DNA of 33,481 nucleotides. Origin: Candidatus Magnetobacterium casense (GTDB lineage Bacteria > Nitrospirota > Thermodesulfovibrionia > Thermodesulfovibrionales > Magnetobacteriaceae). The first letter of the stretch is position 1; every line of letters begins with the position of its first letter. Shown in pieces: positions 27,155 through 33,481 of this stretch. The DNA is taken from contig NZ_JMFO01000034.1 of assembly GCF_000714715.1 (NCBI RefSeq), positions 1-33,481 of the forward strand, given 5' to 3'. The notes under the pieces were generated by a model that did no database searches, was not told where the DNA came from, and saw only the letters and a list, made by a program, of their open reading frames with translations. Both the position numbers and the translations under genes were made by a program.

Positions 27155-29787
27155 AGATAGAAAAGTTGACAATAAAGAGTCAGGAGGCCATGCGCGAGGC
27201 TCAGATGATTGCCGAGCGTAAGGGAAATCAGGAGATGCAGCCTGAACATCTGATTGCTGCGCTGTTGGCTGATGGCAATGGAACAGTTATACAAATACTG
27301 AAGAAACTCGGGGTCAATACAAATGCCCTGAGAAAGGATGTCGAAAAGGAGATCGACAAGTTCCCTTCGGTGGTTGGTGCTACGGCTATGGCACAGATGT
27401 ATCTCTCTGCGGCGATCAGGGATTGCCTGGAGGAGGCATTTAAGCAGGCCGGTTACCTGGGGGATGAGTACGTCAGCGTGGAGCTGCTGATGCTTGGCGT
27501 GATAATCAAGGGAGGTGGACGTCTCCTTGATCGCTACAATATCACCAGGGATACGTTTATGAAGGCCATGCAGGATGTTCGAGGCAGTCAGAACGTCACT
27601 GATCAGACCCCCGAGGACAAGTTCCAGGCGCTTAAAAAGTACAGTCGCGACCTTACCGACCTTGCACGCAAGGGTAAACTCGACCCCGTCATTGGCAGGG
27701 ACGAGGAGATCAGGCGCGTAATACAGGTACTTGCGCGCAGGACCAAAAACAATCCGGTCATCATTGGTGAGCCGGGTGTGGGCAAGACGGCCATAGCCGA
27801 GGGCCTTGCACAGCGCATCATCGACAGTGACGTGCCGGAATCGCTCAAGAACAAGCGGGTCATTGCCCTCGACCTTGGATTCCTCCTGGCGGGGACCAAG
27901 TTCAGGGGTGAGTTTGAGGAGCGGATCAAGGCCGTAATCAAGGAGATAGAGGCCGCACAGGGCAATATCATCCTGTTCATAGACGAGCTGCATACCCTTG
28001 TGGGAGCTGGTGCGGCAGAGGGGGCGATGGATGCCTCAAACATGCTCAAGCCCTCACTGGCAAGGGGCGAGCTGAGGTGTGTGGGCGCCACGACCCTCAA
28101 TGAATACAGGAAGTACATCGAAAAAGACGCAGCGCTGGAGAGGCGTTTCCAGCCTGTTTACATAAAAGAACCGGGCGTTGAAGACACCATCTCCATACTG
28201 AGGGGATTAAAAGAGCGTTATGAAATACATCACGGGATCAAGTTCAAGGATTCGGCCTTGATAGCGGCGGCTACGTTGTCGCACCGGTACATAACCGACC
28301 GGTTTTTGCCGGATAAGGCCATTGATCTCATTGACGAGGCTGCGGCACGCCTGAGGATGGCCATTGACAGTATGCCAGTGGAGATTGATGAGATGCAGCG
28401 TAGGTTGCGGCAACTGGAGATCGAGCGGCAGGCCCTACTCAAGGACACTTCGGCGGAGGCGGAGGCACAGCGGCAGAAGATAGAGAAGGAGATGACTGAG
28501 TTATCCGAGGGGCATTCCCTGCTAATGGTGCGTTGGAAGGGCGAGAAGGAGTTGATTGCCAACATCCGCAAGATAAATGAGGACATCGAAGCCACCAGGA
28601 CTGAGTCCGAAAATGCCGAACGTCAGGGGCTTCTGGGCAAGGCTGCGGAGTTGAGATACGGCAGGCTAATTGAGTTAAACAGGGCGCTGGAGGCTGAGAA
28701 TCAGAAGCTCAAAATCATGCAGGTCAACGGCAAGATGTTGACCGAGGCCGTAACTGAGGAGGACATTGCCAGTGTGGTGGCAAAGTGGACTGGCATTCCG
28801 GTTTCAAAGATGCTTGAGACCGAAATAGACAAGCTCCTGCAGATGGAGGACCGTTTGAGGTTGCGAGTAATAGGTCAGAATGAGGCCATTGAGAAGGTTT
28901 CAAATGCCATCAGGCGGGCGCGGGCGGGTATACAGGACCCCAATCGTCCGATCGGGTCGTTCATGTTTCTGGGGCCCACTGGTGTGGGCAAGACCGAACT
29001 GGCCAAGGCGTTGGCGGAGTTTCTCTTTGATGATGAGGCTGCCCTGTTGCGCATTGACATGTCGGAGTACCAGGAGAAGCACACGGTATCGCGGTTGATA
29101 GGTTCTCCGCCCGGTTACGTCGGATACGACGAGGGAGGACAGCTTACGGAGGCGGTTAGGCGGCGGCCATACTCGGTCATACTCTTTGACGAGGTGGAGA
29201 AGGCACACCCGGAGGTCTTTAACGTAATGCTGCAGCTCCTCGATGACGGTCGTCTCACGGACGGGCATGGCAGGACGGTGGATTTCAGGAACTCGGTGAT
29301 TGTCATGACCTCAAACATAGGCAGTGAGTATATTCAGGAGTTTTTGCAGGACCGTCATCGTGTGCATGAGGCCTATCAGCAGGGTGTGAGTGCCGGCACG
29401 ATGGCCAACAAGGTGATGGAGGCGTTGCGGGGGTTTTTCAGACCGGAGTTTCTCAACCGTGTGGATGATATAATAATCTTCAATGCGTTGAGCAAGGACC
29501 TCTTAAAACGCATAGTTGACATACAGTTGTACCGGATGCGCAAGTATCTCAAGGGCAAGCAGATAGACATCCTGTTGACCGACCGTGTCAAGGAGGTGAT
29601 TGCGGAGTCCGGGTACGACCCCGTTTATGGTGCCAGGCCGTTGCGTCGTGTGCTTCAGAGTGAGATACTGAATCCTCTGGCGCTGAAGATACTGGATGGC
29701 TCAATTGCTCAGGGCGACACCGTCAGGGTAGATTACGAGCGCGCCGCGATGGTGTTCTCAAAGGTAGAAATGGCAGTTGGTGAGTAG
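27151..29787 (+). CDS. clpB: ClpB disaggregase (Hsp100)
   Basis: Hexameric AAA+ motor that pulls proteins from aggregates together with DnaK/DnaJ. 878 residues. N-domain to about 150; first AAA+ module with Walker A GEPGVGKT (about 207) and Walker [10 protein letters not shown]; a long coiled-coil middle domain (about 410-525), the mark of ClpB rather than ClpA; second module with GPTGVGKT (about 611) and LFDEVEKAH; and a C-terminal sensor-2 segment GARPLRRV. No IGF/IGL-type ClpP-binding loop is evident. The start overlaps hspR. This is the effector of the operon with its own cochaperone and repressor upstream. Confidence 0.97.
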   Translation: MKIEKLTIKSQEAMREAQMIAERKGNQEMQPEHLIAALLADGNGTVIQILKKLGVNTNALRKDVEKEIDKFPSVVGATAMAQMYLSAAIRDCLEEAFKQAGYLGDEYVSVELLMLGVIIKGGGRLLDRYNITRDTFMKAMQDVRGSQNVTDQTPEDKFQALKKYSRDLTDLARKGKLDPVIGRDEEIRRVIQVLARRTKNNPVIIGEPGVGKTAIAEGLAQRIIDSDVPESLKNKRVIALDLGFLLAGTKFRGEFEERIKAVIKEIEAAQGNIILFIDELHTLVGAGAAEGAMDASNMLKPSLARGELRCVGATTLNEYRKYIEKDAALERRFQPVYIKEPGVEDTISILRGLKERYEIHHGIKFKDSALIAAATLSHRYITDRFLPDKAIDLIDEAAARLRMAIDSMPVEIDEMQRRLRQLEIERQALLKDTSAEAEAQRQKIEKEMTELSEGHSLLMVRWKGEKELIANIRKINEDIEATRTESENAERQGLLGKAAELRYGRLIELNRALEAENQKLKIMQVNGKMLTEAVTEEDIASVVAKWTGIPVSKMLETEIDKLLQMEDRLRLRVIGQNEAIEKVSNAIRRARAGIQDPNRPIGSFMFLGPTGVGKTELAKALAEFLFDDEAALLRIDMSEYQEKHTVSRLIGSPPGYVGYDEGGQLTEAVRRRPYSVILFDEVEKAHPEVFNVMLQLLDDGRLTDGHGRTVDFRNSVIVMTSNIGSEYIQEFLQDRHRVHEAYQQGVSAGTMANKVMEALRGFFRPEFLNRVDDIIIFNALSKDLLKRIVDIQLYRMRKYLKGKQIDILLTDRVKEVIAESGYDPVYGARPLRRVLQSEILNPLALKILDGSIAQGDTVRVDYERAAMVFSKVEMAVGE

Positions 29788-29869
29788 GAAGGAGAGAAGA
29801 AGGGAAAAACAAAGCCAAAGAAAGAGCCTCCATTGTCAAATAGTAATGAAACATGCTATCGTATTATAG

Positions 29870-31681
29870 ATGAGCAGGATTGCAATACTAAATGCCGGTG
29901 GACAATACTGTCACCTGATCGCACGAAAGATCAGGGAGCTGGGCGTATTTACGGAGATAACGGATTTCAACACCCCCCCCGACAGACTCGAAAACGTTAG
30001 CGGGATAGTGCTCTCCGGTGGTCCGCAGAGTGTGTATATACCGGAGAGCCCGCGTGTGGCCGAGGGACTGTTTGACCTCGGCGTACCGATCCTGGGGCTG
30101 TGCTACGGGCACCAACTCATAGCCCACCTGCTCGGTGGCAAGGTGCATGGCAGCGAGGGCGGTGAGTACGGGATTGCAGTCATCAAGATATTAAACAACG
30201 ACAGCCTGTTTAAGGGGCTGGACGATACCCAGACGGTGTGGATGAGTCACGGCGACTCGGTTGAGCAGTTGCCCGAGGGCTTTGAGGTGCTGGCCTCCAG
30301 CGATACCTGCAGCGTGGCAGCCATGGCACACCCGCAACGGCACATCTATGGTCTGCAGTTTCACCCCGAGGTCGTCCATACACCCCGCGGGCAGGATATC
30401 ATCAGGAACTTTGTCTTTAACGTCTGCAAGGTTACCACAACAGACTGGCGCCCCAAAGACCAGATCGATACCCTCATCGGCAACATAAGGGATAAGGCCA
30501 AGGGCAGAAAGGTCATCTTTCTTGTCAGTGGTGGGGTTGATTCCACTGTGGCCTTTTACCTGTGTGTGAGGGCACTCGGCAAGGAACACGTAAGGGGCAT
30601 ATACATAGACACAGGGCTTATGCGCAAAAACGAAACGCTCAACATTATCAGCGACTTCAAGGGCATTGGCGCCGATAACATAGACGTCGTTGACGCCAGC
30701 AATAAGTTCATAGATGCCATCGGTCAGGAGTGTAACCCCGAGCGCAAGAGGGAGATCATCGGCAGGATGTTCATCGAGGTAGAGGATGACCTGCTCAACA
30801 AGATCGAATCATCAGACAATCACTGGATACTGGGACAGGGCACCATATATCCCGATACGATAGAGTCCGGTTGCAGCACCAATGCCTCCAGGATAAAGAC
30901 ACACCACAATCGGGTCGATAAGATACTGAAGCTCATAAGCGAGGACAAGGTGGTGGAGCCGTTGACCGACTTTTACAAGGACGAGGTGCGGCTGTTGGCG
31001 GGTGCATTGGGGCTGCCACAACATATGATTATGCGGGACCCGTTTCCGGGGCCGGGATTAGCCGTGCGTTGTATTTGCTCGACGGAGAACAAGCCCGTAT
31101 ATCAGAGTGGGGAGTTGGCTGTCGTGTTGTCACGGTATGGGCTGAGTGGCTTCATCGCTCCGGCAAAGACGGTAGGGGTTCAGGGCGATTCGCGCAGCTA
31201 CAAGGACATTGCAATACTGTACGGTGACAACATTACCGTACCACACCTGGAGGGCGTAGCAAGCGCCATTGTAAACGGCATCAGCGGTATAAATCGTGTT
31301 GCGTATGTCGTCAAAGGCCGCAGCGAAATCAGGCCGGAACAATTAGGCATCCACCCGGCCTATCTCACCCACGGGCGCGTGGAGCTCCTGCGGGAGGCCG
31401 ATTACATTGTCAGGACGTTTACGGTCAAATACAAGAGGCAATTGCCCGACATCTGGCAGTTTCCGGTGGTTATCTTTCCCCTTGGCTACGATGACGCCTC
31501 AGGCAGGGAGACCATAGTTCTGCGACCGGTGCTCTCAACCGACGGTATGACCGCACGGTTTGCACAGATCGATAGGGCACTGCTGGAAGCCCTTGCGGTG
31601 GATATCCTACGCTTGGAAGGAATTGCGATGGTACTGTACGACATAACCAACAAACCCCCCGGTACTATCGAATGGGAATAG
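29870..31681 (+). CDS. guaA: GMP synthetase (glutamine-hydrolysing), long eukaryote-like form
   Basis: Converts XMP to GMP with ATP and glutamine. Class I glutaminase domain: nucleophile C78 in GLCYGHQ, H165 and E167 in QFHPEV. The ATP-pyrophosphatase P-loop VSGGVDST is at 219-226. DPFPGPGLAVR (390-400) opens the C-terminal dimerisation region. At 603 residues it is some 80 longer than E. coli GuaA. The extra part contains KTVGVQGDSRSYKD, NRVAYVV, PAYLTHGRVELLREAD and a second dimerisation-like unit ending NKPPGTIEWE. This order matches the duplicated dimerisation domain of human GMPS rather than the short bacterial enzyme. The ribosome site is weak. It stands 82 bp after clpB and could share its transcript. 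Confidence 0.95.
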   Translation: MSRIAILNAGGQYCHLIARKIRELGVFTEITDFNTPPDRLENVSGIVLSGGPQSVYIPESPRVAEGLFDLGVPILGLCYGHQLIAHLLGGKVHGSEGGEYGIAVIKILNNDSLFKGLDDTQTVWMSHGDSVEQLPEGFEVLASSDTCSVAAMAHPQRHIYGLQFHPEVVHTPRGQDIIRNFVFNVCKVTTTDWRPKDQIDTLIGNIRDKAKGRKVIFLVSGGVDSTVAFYLCVRALGKEHVRGIYIDTGLMRKNETLNIISDFKGIGADNIDVVDASNKFIDAIGQECNPERKREIIGRMFIEVEDDLLNKIESSDNHWILGQGTIYPDTIESGCSTNASRIKTHHNRVDKILKLISEDKVVEPLTDFYKDEVRLLAGALGLPQHMIMRDPFPGPGLAVRCICSTENKPVYQSGELAVVLSRYGLSGFIAPAKTVGVQGDSRSYKDIAILYGDNITVPHLEGVASAIVNGISGINRVAYVVKGRSEIRPEQLGIHPAYLTHGRVELLREADYIVRTFTVKYKRQLPDIWQFPVVIFPLGYDDASGRETIVLRPVLSTDGMTARFAQIDRALLEALAVDILRLEGIAMVLYDITNKPPGTIEWE

Positions 31682-31688
31682 GTTGGCA

Positions 31689-32637
31689 ATGTCACATTTC
31701 CAGAACAACATAGAGAAGTCCTTATGGAATGTTGCTGACCAGCTTAACGCAAATTCAGGATTAAAGTCATCAGAATATGCCGTCCCTGTGCTCGGTCTCA
31801 TATTTCTCAGGTATGCCGATCATAAGTTTACGGAAGTTGAGGAGGAGCTTAGAAAACAGAAGGTATCAAGTAGGCGTGTAATCTAAAAGATTGACTATCA
31901 AGCAAAGGGGGTTCTTTATCTTCCGGAGACCTCGCGTTTCTCTCATTTGCTAAATCTCCCCGAGGGTGAGAACATCGGAAAAGCCGTCAACAATGCAATG
32001 AAGGCCATAGAGGTTGACAACGAGGCACTTAAGGATGTGCTTCCAAAGTCGTATAATCGTCTCGGAAATGATGTCCTTGTTACCCTGCTTAAAAGGTTCT
32101 CGGATATTCCCATGGACATTGACCGTGACCCTGCCATGTACCTTGTGGTTCTTTGACAAGGGGAAAAAAAAGACAGACCGCAAGGATAAAGTTTTGTTCA
32201 TAGATGCTCGCAATATTTATAATCAGGTTGATCGTGCGCACAGAGATTTCCTGCCTGAACAGATTGAGTTCATCTCAAATATCGTGAGGCTTTACAGGGG
32301 CAAGGCCATTGAAACAGATGCAGGCAGTGAGGTGCTTACAAAAGAGCACTTCCCCAAAGGTGTGTATCAGGATATTGATGGTCTGTGCAAGGTTGAAACA
32401 ATTGATAAGATCAAGGAACATGGATATTCACTTAACCCCGGACGATATGTTGGGGTTACAGAGAAGCCCGAAGACGATTTTGACTTCTATGAAAGACTTG
32501 AGGAACTCAATGAGGAACTTGAGCAGCTCAATGACGAAGCTAGGAAGCTTGAGGAACAAATCGGGGAGAATGTTGCACGATTACGTATGCCGCTATTTAA
32601 AGTCGAGGGTACTATGACAAGTGAAAGTCCTAAGTGA
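31689..32637 (+). pseudogene. hsdM: Type I restriction-modification methylase subunit, inactivated
   Basis: The reading begins at ATG 31689 (TTG 31683 is an alternative), 7 bp after guaA, with the HsdM N-terminal bundle (SLWNVADQLNANSGLKSSEY, LGLIFLRYADHKF). A TAA at 31884-31886 ends the frame, but homology continues in frame ([29 protein letters not shown]). Near 32120 the text jumps from IPMDID into another frame at [17 protein letters not shown] and continues to the normal C-terminus at 32637. The methylase core with the SAM motif (DPACGSGG) and the catalytic NPPF is missing, about 200 residues by comparison with family length. Not repairable by one mutation, so no methylation is expected. 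Confidence 0.88.
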
Positions 32638-33079
32638 AATGCTTAATAGTTGCCATAAAACAAAGATACATGAGTTATGCGACATCACATCCAGCAAAAG
32701 GATATACGCAAGAGATTATCAATCTGAGGGTATTCCATTTTATCGTGGAAAGGAAATTATTGCAAAACAAGCTGGAAAAACAGATGTTTCCACGAAACTG
32801 TTTATTTCTGAAAAAAAATATGCTGAAATTAAAGACCAGTTTGGAGCACCAGAAAATGGTGATTTGCTTTTGACTTCCGTTGGAACACTTGGTGTACCCT
32901 ATGTTGTAAAAAATGGAGAGCTGTTTTACTTCAAGGATGGGAATTTAACATGGTTTAGACATTTCAGAAACCTTGATAGTGGTTTTCTTTATTACTGGTT
33001 GCTATCTCCACCAGGGAAAGCCGAATTAAAAAAATGCACTATAGGCTCATCTCAATCAGCGTTTACTATTGTTTTACTT
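32621..33079 (+). pseudogene. hsdS: Type I RM specificity subunit, 5' part, disrupted by an IS
   Basis: The frame from GTG 32621 (or ATG 32639, one base after the hsdM stop) encodes the first target-recognition domain of HsdS: LCDITSSKRIYARDYQSEGI and PFYRGKEI near residues 18-45, then GDLLLTSVGTLGVPYVV and GSSQSAFTIV near 145. HsdS is normally about 400 residues with two such domains. Here the frame crosses at 33080 into the end of an ISL3-like element and stops at 33097, so the remainder is cut off (the 3' part may lie beyond the IS, outside the window). No hsdR is visible on this side. Confidence 0.85.
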
Positions 33080-33481
33080 GGCTCTTTCTCAAAGTGAGTG
33101 GGTAATGGTACAATGAGGGTAAAACATGTAAGGAGAATAGAGTTATGGAAATGTTGGAGAATTTATTTGAGCAAGCACTAAATATACAGTTACCGTGGAA
33201 GGTAACATCTATAGATTTCAAGAAAGTGGAAAAGGTGATAGATATACATATTGATTTTACAAGAGGTAGTATATTCAAGTGTAGTAAGTGTGGAAACAAT
33301 TCTAAAGCTTATGACACAACTGAAAAGAAATGGCGACATCTTAATTTTTTTGAATATGAGAGTTATATAATAGCAAGAGTACCAAGGACTGATTGTAATG
33401 AATGTGGAGTTTTACAGATAGAAATACCTTGGGCTCGTAGTGGTGCTGATTTTACATATTTATTTGATTCTCTAATGATGA
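33080..33481 (+). mobile_element. ISL3-family insertion sequence, left end, running off the window
   Basis: The element starts with GGCTCTTTCTCAAAGTGAG at 33080, matching the GGCTCTTT-type terminal repeat of ISL3-family elements, and carries an ISL3 transposase 46 bp further on. ISL3 elements usually duplicate 8 bp of target; the candidate left copy is TTTTACTT at 33072-33079 within hsdS. The right end lies outside the window. Confidence 0.8.
33145..33481 (+). CDS. ISL3-family transposase (N-terminal part)
   Basis: ATG 33145 has AGGAG 9 bases upstream. The 112 visible codons give the ISL3 N-terminal zinc-finger region: LPWKVTSIDF, then the metal-binding pair CSKC (near residue 52), WRHLNFF, RVPRTDCNECGVLQIEIPWA near 85-105, and FTYLF at the end. 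This matches the zinc-ribbon of DDE transposases in ISL3, ahead of a catalytic domain that is not in the window. No stop or frameshift is seen, so the gene may be intact and mobile. AT-rich compared with the housekeeping genes. Confidence 0.92.
   Translation, partial: MEMLENLFEQALNIQLPWKVTSIDFKKVEKVIDIHIDFTRGSIFKCSKCGNNSKAYDTTEKKWRHLNFFEYESYIIARVPRTDCNECGVLQIEIPWARSGADFTYLFDSLMM

Noticed and set aside
26923..27993. 356-codon minus-strand open frame opposite hspR/clpB
   Set aside because: Antisense shadow of ClpB; its Leu/Arg/His-rich composition reflects complementing ClpB codons, with no independent motif.
1..33481. CRISPR array or prophage
   Set aside because: No regularly spaced direct repeats, cas genes, integrase or phage structural genes are visible; the repeats found are isolated palindromes or pairs.

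Overview
This window (about 33.5 kb) is mostly a bacterial housekeeping chromosome segment, bounded on both sides by decayed or mobile DNA. The organism is Gram-negative-like (AmpG muropeptide permease, acyl-CoA dehydrogenase plus ETF). The translation/transcription cluster together with an HspR-ClpB heat-shock operon and folate-dependent TrmFO fits a Nitrospirota or deltaproteobacterial-type lineage. That placement is an inference from protein character only, and no 16S gene is present.

Layout. (a) 1-1300: AT-rich junk zone with a frameshifted transposase remnant running off the left edge, an unidentified ORF tail, a fragment of an FG-GAP/VCBS-type repeat protein, and palindromic repeats. 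(b) 1299-4092, minus strand: three overlapping genes in which the usually bifunctional PurH is split into separate IMP cyclohydrolase and AICAR transformylase proteins, with a DUF89 metal-dependent phosphatase between them. (c) 4093-4465: repeat-filled spacer holding a MITE-like palindrome. (d) 4466-6411, minus: acyl-CoA dehydrogenase and ETF beta subunit, without ETF alpha. (e) 6587-8054, minus: two-TM potassium channel with RCK domain and a Mut7-C-type nuclease protein. (f) 8176-21864, minus: a classic tRNA-Tyr / tRNA-Gly / tRNA-Thr / tuf / rpmG / tRNA-Trp / secE / nusG / rplK / rplA / rplJ / rplL / rpoB-rpoC cluster, preceded by a near-consensus promoter. Here rpoB and rpoC are one uninterrupted 2710-codon reading frame. 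(g) 22126-25441, minus: ampG, mazEF toxin-antitoxin, trmFO. (h) 25744-31681, plus: a consensus sigma-70-type promoter followed by a DnaJ-like cochaperone with half a zinc finger, hspR and clpB (tightly coupled), then a long-form GMP synthetase resembling the eukaryotic enzyme. (i) 31689-33481, plus: a dead type I restriction-modification locus. Its hsdM has a nonsense codon and has lost the catalytic core, and its hsdS is cut by an ISL3-family insertion sequence that runs off the right edge.

Working together: the central block supplies the transcription and translation machinery as one long operon-like array. The purine genes (split PurH at one end, GuaA at the other) cover the last steps to IMP and then GMP. 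The DnaJ/HspR/ClpB operon is a self-regulated disaggregase unit. The most unusual features are the fused RNA polymerase large subunit, the PurH split around a putative metabolite-repair phosphatase, the human-type GuaA, and several dispersed non-coding repeat families. I did not find a CRISPR array, a prophage, or an obvious new multi-gene defence system.
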